Assembly: GCA_025355745.1 (NCBI GenBank)
Contig: JANXZA010000231.1
Coordinates: forward strand, 1 to 41,891
DNA from: Rhizobacter sp.
Lineage (GTDB): Bacteria > Pseudomonadota > Gammaproteobacteria > Burkholderiales > Burkholderiaceae_C
Direction of reading: 5' to 3'
DNA length: 41,891 nucleotides
Part shown: piece by piece, positions 18,378 to 25,844 of the stretch
How positions within the stretch are numbered: position 1 is the stretch's first letter
Layout of the letters: each line of letters begins with the position of its first letter
The notes under the pieces: generated by a model
The model's database searches: none
What the model saw: the letters and a program-made list of their open reading frames with translations, nothing else
Told to the model about the DNA's origin: nothing
Program-made: the position numbers and the translations under genes

Positions 18378-18875
18378 ATGAGCCTCATCAGTTTCTTCAA
18401 GGACGCCGGCGAAAAATTGTTCGGCCACAAAGCCACCGAAGCAGCGGCCGCCGCCCCCGACGACGCGGCGCTGAAGGCCCAGGCCGACCAGGCGAACCAG
18501 ACCGCCGCGGCCGCGATCGCCAGCTACATCACGGCCCAGAACCTGAAGGTCGATGGTCTCGATGTGGCCTTCGACGGCACCACCGGCACGGTGTCGGTGG
18601 CCGGTGAGGCGCCCGACCAGGTTACGAAGGAGAAGGTCGTGCTGTGCTGCGGCAACGTCCACGGCGTGAGCCAGGTCGACGACGCGATGACGGTCAAGGA
18701 GCCGGCCGACGAGTCGCGCTATTACACCGTGGTGCGTGGCGACACGCTGTCGGCGATTGCCAAGTCGCAGTACGGCAATGCCAACGACTACCCGAAGATC
18801 TTCGAGGCCAACAAGCCAATGCTGAGCAACCCGGACAAGATCTACCCGGGCCAGTTGTTGCGCATTCCGGCCTGA
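18378..18875 (+). CDS. BON-LysM protein (Kbp/YgaU-like)
   Basis: This 165-residue protein has a BON domain at about residues 45-110 and a LysM domain at 115-165 (YYTVVRGDTLSAIAKSQYGN through YPGQLLRIPA). It has the same order and nearly the same length as E. coli Kbp (YgaU), a cytoplasmic potassium-binding protein. There is no signal peptide, and the N-terminus (MSLISFFKDAGEKLFG) matches Kbp. Potassium binding is inference from the family. The ATG at 18378 was chosen for that N-terminus. It is convergent with the old yellow enzyme gene. Confidence 0.9.
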   Translation: MSLISFFKDAGEKLFGHKATEAAAAAPDDAALKAQADQANQTAAAAIASYITAQNLKVDGLDVAFDGTTGTVSVAGEAPDQVTKEKVVLCCGNVHGVSQVDDAMTVKEPADESRYYTVVRGDTLSAIAKSQYGNANDYPKIFEANKPMLSNPDKIYPGQLLRIPA

Positions 18876-18884
18876 CCGGGCCGG
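18867..18884. terminator. Possible hairpin at the LysM gene stop
   Basis: CCGGCC (18867-18872) and GGCCGG (18879-18884) form a six-pair GC stem with a six-base loop that includes the stop codon. It sits between convergent genes. No T-run follows, so its role as a terminator is uncertain. Confidence 0.3.
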
Positions 18885-18924
18885 CGTGCGTGAGTTGCGT
18901 CTTGGAGGATTGCCGGGCGAACGA

Positions 18925-20028
18925 TCAGGCCGTCTCGACCGCCAGCGCCGGGTAGTCGATGTAGCCCTCGGCGCCCCCGCCGTACAGCGTCTTCGGGTTC
19001 AGCGCGGCCAACGGGGCGTCGTCGCGCAGTCGCTGCACCAGGTCGGGGTTCGAGATGAACGGCTTGCCGAAGGCCACCATATCGGCCACGCCGGTGGCCA
19101 CCGCATCGAGCGCCATCTGCCGTGTGTAGCCGTTATTGACCATCCACGCGCCGCGCTCGTTGCCGTGCTTGAAGCGTCTGCGCAGCGCGGCGTAGTCGAA
19201 TGGCGCCACGTCGCGCGCGCCGCCAGTCGCGCCTTCGATGACGTGCAGATACGCCAGCTTCAACGGTGCGAGTTGTTCGACGACGTGGTTGAAGAGCGCC
19301 TGCGGATCGCTGTCCTGCTTGGCGTCGTTGGCCGGCGTGACCGGCGACAGGCGCAGGCCGGTCTTGCCGGCGCCGATCTCGGCCACCACCGCCTGCATCA
19401 CCTCGATCAGCAGCCGGGCACGGTTCGCAATCGAACCGCCATACGCATCGCTGCGGTCATTGATGCTGTCGCGCAGGAACTGCTCCAGCAGGTAGCCATT
19501 CGCGCCGTGCACTTCAACGCCGTCGAAGCCGGCCTGCATCGCACAGCGCGCGGCGTGGCGGTAGTCGGCGACGACCCGCGGCAGCTCGTCAAGGCGCAAC
19601 GCGCGCGGCTCGGACACATCTTCGAAACCGGCCGCCGTGAAGGTCTTGCCGGCCGCGCGGCGCGCGGTGCTCGACACCGGTGCCTGCCCGTTCGGTTGCA
19701 GCGAAACATGCGAGATGCGCCCGACATGCCAGAGCTGCACCACGATCTTGCCGCCCGCCGCGTGCACCGCGTCGGTGATGCGGCGCCAGGCGGCCACCTG
19801 GGCCGGACTGTAGAGACCCGGCGTGTCGAGATAGCCCTGACCTTCGGCCGAGATCTGTGTGGCCTCGGTGATGGTCAGGCCGGCGCTGGCGCGCTGGGTG
19901 TAGTAGGCCGTCATCATGTCGGTCGGCACTTGCGCCGCTCCGGCGCGGTCGCGCGTCAACGGCGCCATCACGATGCGGTTGGCGGCGCTGATGGCACCGA
20001 ATTGAAGGGGTTGGAACAGGGTGGTCAT
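18925..20028 (-). CDS. Alkene reductase, old yellow enzyme family
   Basis: This FMN-dependent NAD(P)H oxidoreductase of 367 residues is of the NemA/OYE type. It reduces activated alkenes, nitrate esters or nitro compounds in the cytoplasm. Seen in the sequence are MTTLFQPLQFGAISAANRIV at the N-terminus, the WHVGR motif, EVHGANGYLLEQFLRDSIND with the His/Asn substrate pair, and DAYGGSIANRARLL. The length is normal. The ATG at 20028 was chosen; a GTG at 20037 would add three residues. The physiological substrate is unknown, and no TetR-type nemR gene lies beside it. Confidence 0.93.
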   Translation of the reverse strand: MTTLFQPLQFGAISAANRIVMAPLTRDRAGAAQVPTDMMTAYYTQRASAGLTITEATQISAEGQGYLDTPGLYSPAQVAAWRRITDAVHAAGGKIVVQLWHVGRISHVSLQPNGQAPVSSTARRAAGKTFTAAGFEDVSEPRALRLDELPRVVADYRHAARCAMQAGFDGVEVHGANGYLLEQFLRDSINDRSDAYGGSIANRARLLIEVMQAVVAEIGAGKTGLRLSPVTPANDAKQDSDPQALFNHVVEQLAPLKLAYLHVIEGATGGARDVAPFDYAALRRRFKHGNERGAWMVNNGYTRQMALDAVATGVADMVAFGKPFISNPDLVQRLRDDAPLAALNPKTLYGGGAEGYIDYPALAVETA

Positions 20029-20108
20029 GGAAGGCACGGGAGTTGATGGACCGCAGACTACGCGAGCCTCGATAAGCCCGCTTCGGCAGACTCTTTCAAA
20101 ACGTGCTC

Positions 20109-20190
20109 TTGAGTCAATGTGGCTTTGCCACTTGACTCAAATCCCCGCGGGGGACGGGCGCCGCGAGGCGGCGTCCTTGGGGCGCTGTCA
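20109..20190. repeat. Compound palindrome cluster upstream of rlmJ
   Basis: TTGAGTCAA (20109-20117) and TTGACTCAA (20132-20140) are exact inverted repeats. Inside them GTGGC (20119-20123) pairs with GCCAC (20127-20131), giving a long hairpin with one bulged base. CCCCGCGGGG (20143-20152) follows directly. After it comes a third inverted repeat, CGCCGC/GCGGCG, with a GAG loop, near 20159-20173. The arrangement looks like a dispersed extragenic palindrome element rather than a simple terminator. Confidence 0.55.
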
Positions 20191-20269
20191 CCCGGCACCG
20201 GCCACGCCCTGCCGACGTTGCGCGCGATGGGGCTACAGTGCCGGCCTGATCGCGCAAAGACTCTCGCCC

Positions 20270-21112
20270 ATGCTCGCCTACCGACACGCCTTCCACGCCG
20301 GCAACCACGCTGACGTTCTGAAGCACACCACGCTGGCGCTGGTGCTGCGTTACATGAACCAGAAGGACAAGCCGTACCGTTTGATTGACACCCACGCCGG
20401 GGCCGGTGGCTACTCGCTCGAAGGCCGCTTCGCGAAGAAGAAGGGCGAGTTCGAGCAGGGCATTCTGCGCCTGTGGCAGCGCGACGACCTGCCCGAAGCG
20501 CTGGCCGATTACGTGGCCCTGGTGCGCCAGTTCAACGACGACGGCAAGCTGCGCCAGTACCCCGGCTCGCCGGCCATTGCGCAGATGCTGCTGCGCGCGC
20601 AAGACCAGTTGCGCATGTTCGAGCTGCACCCGACCGACCACCGCATCCTCGCGTCGTACCTCGGCGTGCTCAAGGGTGCCGAGGTCTTCGACACCGACGG
20701 CTTCGACGGCCTGAAGGGCCAGGTGCCGCCGCTGACGCGCCGCGCCGTGATCCTGACCGACCCGAGCTACGAAGGTAACGGCGACTATTCCCGGGTGGTG
20801 GCGTCGCTGCGCGAGGCGATCGGCCGGTTTCCGGAAGGCGTGTACGTGGTCTGGTACCCGCAGGTCAGCAAGCTCGAAGCAGCGCAGTTGCCGAAGCGAC
20901 TTGAGGCGCTCGCGCCGAAGGGCTGGCTGCACGCGCGGCTAACGGTGCAGCAGCCCGACAGCCAGGGCTTTGGCCTGGCCGGCAGCGGCATGTTCATCAT
21001 CAACCCGCCGTTCACCCTGCACGCGCAGATGCTGGTCGTGCTGCCCTACCTGACCGAGGTGCTTGGCCAGTACGACGGGGCTAACTATCTGCTTGAGCAG
21101 CGCAGCGCCTGA
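20270..21112 (+). CDS. rlmJ: 23S rRNA (adenine2030-N6)-methyltransferase
   Basis: This 280-residue SAM-dependent methyltransferase modifies A2030 of 23S rRNA. The N-terminus LAYRHAFHAGNHADVLKHTT is diagnostic for RlmJ. The SAM-binding LIDTHAGAGGYSL follows at about residues 41-53. The catalytic motif is DPSYE where E. coli has DPPYE, a conservative change within the family. The ATG at 20270 gives the standard N-terminus. The CoA transferase gene begins 13 bases after its stop, so they probably share a transcript. Confidence 0.94.
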   Translation: MLAYRHAFHAGNHADVLKHTTLALVLRYMNQKDKPYRLIDTHAGAGGYSLEGRFAKKKGEFEQGILRLWQRDDLPEALADYVALVRQFNDDGKLRQYPGSPAIAQMLLRAQDQLRMFELHPTDHRILASYLGVLKGAEVFDTDGFDGLKGQVPPLTRRAVILTDPSYEGNGDYSRVVASLREAIGRFPEGVYVVWYPQVSKLEAAQLPKRLEALAPKGWLHARLTVQQPDSQGFGLAGSGMFIINPPFTLHAQMLVVLPYLTEVLGQYDGANYLLEQRSA

Positions 21113-21125
21113 GGCGGTATGCACG

Positions 21126-22355
21126 ATGACGCCAACGCCGACTGAAGCCGCCGCAGGCAGCCAGAGCGCCGGCCCGCTCGCCGGCCTGAAGGTGGTCGAA
21201 CTCGGCCAGTTGATCGCCGGCCCGTTTGCCGCGAAGACCCTGGCCGACTTCGGCGCCGAGGTCATCAAGATCGAGCCGCCCGCCAGCGCCGACGCTCCGG
21301 GCGGCGACCCGCTGCGCCAGTGGCGCCTGCTGCACGAAGGCACGAGCGTGTGGTGGCAGGTTCAGTCGCGCAACAAGCGCAGCGTGGCGCTGGACCTGAA
21401 GGACCCGGCCTCGCGCGACCTGGTGCGCCAACTCATCGAAGAGGCCGACGTGCTGGTCGAGAACTTCAAGCCCGGCGTGATGGAAGCCTGGGGCCTGGGC
21501 TATGAGGCCCTGAGTGCCGGCAACCCGGGGCTCATCATGCTGCGCATCAGCGGCTATGGCCAGACCGGGCCGTACCGCGATCGCCCCGGCTTCGGCGTGG
21601 TCGCCGAGGCGATGGGCGGGCTGCGCCACCTGACGGCCGAACCGGGGCGCGTGCCAGTGCGCGTGGGCGTGAGCATCGGCGACACGCTGGCCGCGCTGCA
21701 CGGTGTGATCGGCATCCTGATGGCGCTGCAGCACCGCCACGCCAGCGTCAGCGCGCAGGCGCCGAAGGGCCGCGGCCAGGTGGTCGATGTGGCGCTGTAT
21801 GAAGCGGTCTTCAACTGCATGGAAAGCCTGTTGCCCGAGTACAGCGCGTTCGGCGCGGTGCGCGAGCCGGCGGGCTCGGCGCTGCCCGGCATCGCGCCGA
21901 GCAATGCCTACCCCTGCGTCGACGGCTGGGTGCTGGTGGCCGGCAATGGCGACTCGATCTTCAAGCGGCTGATGGCGGTGATCGGCCGCGACGATCTGGG
22001 GGCTGATGCGCAACTGGCCGGCAACCCCGGCCGCGTTGCGCGCGTGGCCGAGATCGATGCGGCCATCGGCGCGTGGACCGGCCCGCAGCACGTCGTTGAC
22101 GTCCTTGATGCATTGAACGCCGCCGCCGTTCCCGCCGGGCGAATCTACACCGCCAGGGACATCGCCGAAGACCCGCACTACCGCGCCCGCAGCATGATCC
22201 AACGCGTGACGACGGCCGACGGCCTGAGCCTCGATGTGCCCGGCATCGTGCCCAGGCTCAGCCTGACGCCCGGCGCCATCACGCTGCGCGCGCCGCGGCT
22301 TGGCGAGCACACCGACGCGGTGTTGCAGGCCTTGCGAGGAACGCGACCGGCGTGA
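21126..22355 (+). CDS. Class III CoA transferase (CaiB/BaiF family)
   Basis: This 409-residue type III acyl-CoA:carboxylate CoA transferase works in the cytoplasm. LKVVELGQLIAGPFAAKTLA at the N-terminus and the FGAEVIKIEPP motif are typical. The catalytic aspartate is expected in GQVVDVALYEAVFN. The acyl group cannot be predicted; relatives act on formyl-, carnitine-, succinyl- or mesaconyl-CoA. The ATG at 21126 was chosen from family similarity. It follows rlmJ closely and is followed by a strong hairpin 25 bases after the stop. Confidence 0.9.
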   Translation: MTPTPTEAAAGSQSAGPLAGLKVVELGQLIAGPFAAKTLADFGAEVIKIEPPASADAPGGDPLRQWRLLHEGTSVWWQVQSRNKRSVALDLKDPASRDLVRQLIEEADVLVENFKPGVMEAWGLGYEALSAGNPGLIMLRISGYGQTGPYRDRPGFGVVAEAMGGLRHLTAEPGRVPVRVGVSIGDTLAALHGVIGILMALQHRHASVSAQAPKGRGQVVDVALYEAVFNCMESLLPEYSAFGAVREPAGSALPGIAPSNAYPCVDGWVLVAGNGDSIFKRLMAVIGRDDLGADAQLAGNPGRVARVAEIDAAIGAWTGPQHVVDVLDALNAAAVPAGRIYTARDIAEDPHYRARSMIQRVTTADGLSLDVPGIVPRLSLTPGAITLRAPRLGEHTDAVLQALRGTRPA

Positions 22356-22379
22356 ATTTGTGCGCGCCTCGCGCCTCGC

Positions 22380-22400
22380 GCACCCCGGTTCGCGGGGTGC
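22380..22400 (+). terminator. Strong hairpin after the CoA transferase gene
   Basis: GCACCCCG (22380-22387) and CGGGGTGC (22393-22400) pair perfectly with a GTTCG loop, 25 bases after the CoA transferase stop. There is no T-run after the stem, so it may be a terminator of the non-canonical high-GC kind or protect the mRNA 3' end. Confidence 0.5.
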
Positions 22401-22466
22401 CTTGCGGTGGCCACCGCCGCTATGGTCACGCATCGGCTCTTCGGCGCCTCCACTGGTGGAAATCAC

Positions 22467-23057
22467 ATGACTGCATCTGCCCTTCGCCCTCTCGCCTTGG
22501 CCATCGCCGCGCTGCTCGTCGGCGCCGCCGCGCACGCTGCACCGTACACCGTCAAGGCCTTCGACAACAGCAGCTCCGGCGGCACCGGCCTGGCCACGAT
22601 CAACCTGCTGGCCGGCCAGAGCTTTTCGGTCAGTGCCAGCAGCGACGACCTGTGGAGTGCCGGCGCACTGCCGCGCTACTCTGATGCCGACGGCCTGACC
22701 TACAGCCGCTTCGCCACCGCCAGCGACGACAGCGGCCAGGCCGTGGGCACGCAGATCGGCGCCGACTTTGGCCTGTATTCGCAGGGCAATCTCTCGGCGG
22801 CTTACGGCACGCTGGTCGGCCAGATCGACAGCGGCGACTACTTCGTCATCGGCAGCGCCTTCAACGGCGTGGCCAGCGCCGCCGGCGCGCTGAACCTGTA
22901 TTACTGGGATTCGAACCAGGGCGACAACTTCGGCGAGATCAGCGCCGACGTCAACGTGGCCGGTGTGCCCGAGCCCGAAACCTATGCGTTGATGCTCGCC
23001 GGCCTGGGCGCGCTGGGCTTCGTCGCACGGCGTCGCCGGCCAGGCCGCGCGGCCTGA
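22467..23057 (+). CDS. PEP-CTERM protein with PA-IL/LecA-like domain
   Basis: This 196-residue secreted protein has a signal peptide at residues 1-25 (ALAIAALLVGAAAHA). The C-terminal PEP-CTERM sorting signal is VPEPETYALMLAGLGALGF followed by ARRRR. The PEP motif, membrane segment and basic tail are recognised by exosortase in the inner membrane. The middle (about 26-170) resembles the calcium-dependent PA-IL (LecA) galactose-lectin fold: GTLVGQIDSGDYFVIGSAF and LNLYYWDSNQGDNFGEISAD match its late strands. Sugar binding is therefore plausible but untested. No exosortase gene is in the window; a CAAX protease-related gene of that pathway lies at 27.8 kb. Confidence 0.85.
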   Translation: MTASALRPLALAIAALLVGAAAHAAPYTVKAFDNSSSGGTGLATINLLAGQSFSVSASSDDLWSAGALPRYSDADGLTYSRFATASDDSGQAVGTQIGADFGLYSQGNLSAAYGTLVGQIDSGDYFVIGSAFNGVASAAGALNLYYWDSNQGDNFGEISADVNVAGVPEPETYALMLAGLGALGFVARRRRPGRAA

Positions 23058-23108
23058 GCGGCCCCGCCGACGCGCGGGCCTGCAACGCCGCAAGCGCGGC
23101 GCGTGTCA

Positions 23109-23858
23109 TCACGCTTCGGCCTCCGGCACGCGCTTCAGGTCGCGAAACGCCGCGAACAGCCACGAGCGCATGCCCACCACCAGCGTGTATGGCCGCTTCT
23201 TGTCGAAGCCGAGCTTCTGGTCGGCCAGATGCTGCTGCGCGAAATCCTGCCCGACGCGCTGCAGCCGCTCGACGAAGTTGGCGGCCTGCGACACGCTGAT
23301 GTGGCCGTGCACCAGCATCAGCGTTTCGCCTTCGCCGTCGAAGCCGCCGCTGTAATAGTCGGCGGCAACGTGCTCGCGAAAGAACGCCATCACCGGCCCG
23401 TTCGGGCGCCAGCGGAAGCCCTTGCCCACCTTCAGCCGGTAGCGGTTCAACGGCCGCAGCTCGATGAAGCCGAGCCGGTCGAGCTGCAGCAGGTAGCGCA
23501 CGCAGTCGACCTCGCTGATCGCATACGTGGCCAGCATCTGCTCGATCGTCCACTGGCTCACGCAGCAGATCGCCAGCAGCATCAGGCGGCGGTCGGCGAC
23601 CACAGCCGTCTCCTGCTCGAGCGTGAGCTCGCGTCGCAGCGGCTGGGCGTCGGCGATCTGGCGCGCAAGTTCGGCGAAGTCCATCTTCAGCACGCGCAGC
23701 ACTTCGTCGATGCGCGACAGCGGCATGTCGCCCTTCGCAAAGATGCGTTTGATGCTCGATTCGGCCATGCCCAGATGGCCCGCGAGCTCGGCGTAGGTGA
23801 TGCCGGCGGCCTTCAGTTCGGCCTTCAATGCGGTGACCAGATCGTGCGTCGTGCTCAT
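23109..23858 (-). CDS. XRE-type helix-turn-helix regulator
   Basis: This 249-residue protein has an N-terminal Cro/CI-type helix-turn-helix (about residues 5-60; GITYAELAGHLGMAESSIKR). A longer C-terminal region of unknown function follows. The C-terminal part includes a possible second winged-helix-like region (CVSQWTIEQMLATYAISEVD). The ATG at 23858 was chosen; the open extension upstream lacks domain similarity. It is divergent from the YiaA/B gene. The shared 137-base gap has a 7-base direct repeat, GATACCA, at 23890 and 23933. Confidence 0.85.
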   Translation of the reverse strand: MSTTHDLVTALKAELKAAGITYAELAGHLGMAESSIKRIFAKGDMPLSRIDEVLRVLKMDFAELARQIADAQPLRRELTLEQETAVVADRRLMLLAICCVSQWTIEQMLATYAISEVDCVRYLLQLDRLGFIELRPLNRYRLKVGKGFRWRPNGPVMAFFREHVAADYYSGGFDGEGETLMLVHGHISVSQAANFVERLQRVGQDFAQQHLADQKLGFDKKRPYTLVVGMRSWLFAAFRDLKRVPEAEA

Positions 23859-23995
23859 CGGCCGGCTCCGTGAAAAAGTAGCGCTGGAAGATACCAGAGG
23901 GGCAAGTTCAAGCGACCCTCCTTGGGGTGATTGATACCATTTGCCGCACCTAAGAAGATGCACCCGTGTTCAACAAACCCTTCAAGGAAGACCTC

Positions 23996-24460
23996 ATGCC
24001 CGCCACCACCATTCGCAAGGACACGAGCGCCTGGAAGCTCCAGGTCTGGGTCTCATTCGGCCTGGCGGTGACGCTGTGCGCCTGCGGCCTGGCTTACCTG
24101 CCGGGCGCCGATCTAGACCGTGCGTTCATGGTGATGGGCTATATGTTTTGCCTGTCCACTGCGTTCGCACTGGCCAAGTTCGTGCGCGACAACGAGACCC
24201 GCCGCGTGACTCAAACGCCCGACACGCCGATGTGGGGCCTGGTGGTCTGGAGCGGCTTCGCGCTGGCGATGGTGTTGACCGGCTGGGGCCTGTGGCGCAT
24301 GGACGTGAACCCGACCTACAAGGCCTTCCTCGGCGTGGGCTGGCTGTTCCTGATCTCGACCGTGTTCACGCTGGCCAAGACCTTGCGCGACGCGCACGAA
24401 GCGCAGCTCGCCGAGGCGCGCATTCAAGGCATGGCAATGCGTGGCAGCGCCGCTGAGTGA
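23996..24460 (+). CDS. YiaA/YiaB family inner membrane protein
   Basis: This 154-residue protein has four hydrophobic segments arranged as two similar halves. Each half has the pattern W-x-S-F/G-x-A followed by a second segment ending A-L/T-A-K-F/T-x-R-D. This duplicated layout is that of E. coli YiaA/YiaB, inner-membrane proteins of unknown role. The ATG at 23996 has a good AAGGAAGA ribosome site; a GTG 30 bases upstream would add ten residues. The next gene begins 35 bases after its stop, so they may be one operon. Confidence 0.85.
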   Translation: MPATTIRKDTSAWKLQVWVSFGLAVTLCACGLAYLPGADLDRAFMVMGYMFCLSTAFALAKFVRDNETRRVTQTPDTPMWGLVVWSGFALAMVLTGWGLWRMDVNPTYKAFLGVGWLFLISTVFTLAKTLRDAHEAQLAEARIQGMAMRGSAAE

Positions 24461-24495
24461 ACCGGCCGCACCCAATCTTCAACCGGAGTACTCCG

Positions 24496-24951
24496 ATGAA
24501 AACCGCTTCGATCCAGCCTTGCGTTCGTCCTGTTCATTTTTGTCGGCATCTTGCGGCGACGGTTCTTGCGGCCAGCCTGATGGCAGCTTTCACTGGCGCC
24601 CGCGCACAGTCCAGCGTATCGGAAGCCAGCGTGCTGTCGGCCCTGCCGATCGCGGTGTCGGTGGCGGCGCCGGTGATGGTGCTGTCGGCCGGCGTCGCGT
24701 TGACGGTGGTGGCTGTCGAGGCCTCGACCGTCGGCACGGTCTGGGTGCTGGAGCGGGCCTCGGATGGCACGCGTTCCAGTGTGCGCCTCGGTGCGCAGGC
24801 GGCGGCCGGCTTGTCGATGGCGGTGGGAACGGTGGTCGCGGTGACGGTGGTCAGCACCGGCTGGGTGCTGTCGGCGGCCGGCACGGCGATCGCCTTCGTG
24901 CCGAACGCGATCGGTGCGGCGCTGCTTTACAACAAGCGGGTGACGAGATGA
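24496..24951 (+). CDS. Hypothetical secreted/membrane protein, partner of DUF2145
   Basis: This 151-residue protein has a signal peptide (about residues 1-37, ending TGARAQ). Two further hydrophobic stretches follow, around 48-75 and 98-140, rich in Val, Ala, Thr and Gly. No named domain is recognised. It ends with NKRVTR and its stop overlaps the start of the DUF2145 gene (ATGA), so the two are translationally coupled and probably work together at the envelope. A CGGAG ribosome-like site precedes the ATG at 24496. Confidence 0.75.
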   Translation: MKTASIQPCVRPVHFCRHLAATVLAASLMAAFTGARAQSSVSEASVLSALPIAVSVAAPVMVLSAGVALTVVAVEASTVGTVWVLERASDGTRSSVRLGAQAAAGLSMAVGTVVAVTVVSTGWVLSAAGTAIAFVPNAIGAALLYNKRVTR

Positions 24952-25757
24952 CGCGCCGCGGCCATATCTCACTCGCGCTTGCGCTGCTGCTGACGGTTGC
25001 CAGCGCCGCCGCCCACGCCGGCCGCAGTTGCGCGACCAAGCCGATGAACGTGGCCACGATCCAGCGCGCAATGCTGCTCGCCGAACACACTGCGGCCGCG
25101 CTTGATGCGAGCGGCGCGCAGGTCGTCGTGCTGGCGCGCGCCGGGCAGAATTTGAGCGAATACGGCGTGCACTATTCGCACCTCGGCATCGCCTACCGCG
25201 ACGGCGCGCGCTGGCGCATCGTGCACAAGCTGAACCAGTGCGGCACCGCACAGGCCGCGATCTATCGCCAGGGACTGGGCGAGTTTTTCCTCGACGATCT
25301 GTACGAGTACGAAGCCGCCTTCGTGATGCCGCCGCCCGAGGTGCAGGCCCGATTACTGCCGGCGCTGCGCGACAACGCCAGGTTGGCGCAGCTGCACAAC
25401 CCGTCATACAGCATGGTGGCCTACCCGTGGGCGCTGACGTACCAGCAGTCGAACCAGTGGGCGATCGAGACGCTGGCGATGACGCAGGACGCTGCTGGCG
25501 CAGCCACGCCCGCCCGCCCGCCCTACAACCGAACGCAGGCCCAGGCCTGGCTCAGGCAGCAGGGTTATGAGCCGACGACGCTGAAGATCTCGGCGCTGAA
25601 GCGCCTGGGCGCCCGCGCCACGGCCGCCAACGTGGCCTTCGACGACCACCCGAACGAGAAGCGCTTCACCGACCGGATCGAGACCGTCACCGTCGATTCG
25701 GTCTTCGCATGGTTGAATCGCGACGGCCTCGGCGGGCCGGTGCAGGTGATCCGCTAA
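24948..25757 (+). CDS. DUF2145 family periplasmic protein
   Basis: This 269-residue protein has a signal peptide (about residues 1-23, cut near AAAHAG), so it is exported. The body matches the DUF2145 family: GVHYSHLGIAYRDGARWRIV, HKLNQCGTAQAAIYRQGLGE and MVAYPWALTYQQSNQWAIET. The conserved His, Cys and Asn resemble a papain/NlpC-like arrangement, but an enzymatic role is only a suggestion. It overlaps the preceding membrane protein gene by four bases. Confidence 0.85.
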   Translation: MTRRGHISLALALLLTVASAAAHAGRSCATKPMNVATIQRAMLLAEHTAAALDASGAQVVVLARAGQNLSEYGVHYSHLGIAYRDGARWRIVHKLNQCGTAQAAIYRQGLGEFFLDDLYEYEAAFVMPPPEVQARLLPALRDNARLAQLHNPSYSMVAYPWALTYQQSNQWAIETLAMTQDAAGAATPARPPYNRTQAQAWLRQQGYEPTTLKISALKRLGARATAANVAFDDHPNEKRFTDRIETVTVDSVFAWLNRDGLGGPVQVIR

Positions 25758-25844
25758 ATTGCGCTGCGCTGGCATCGGCTGCGTTAGCTCCTGCTGCGCC
25801 TGATCCTGCTGCGCTCGATCCCAGACATGACCCCAAGGACCTGA

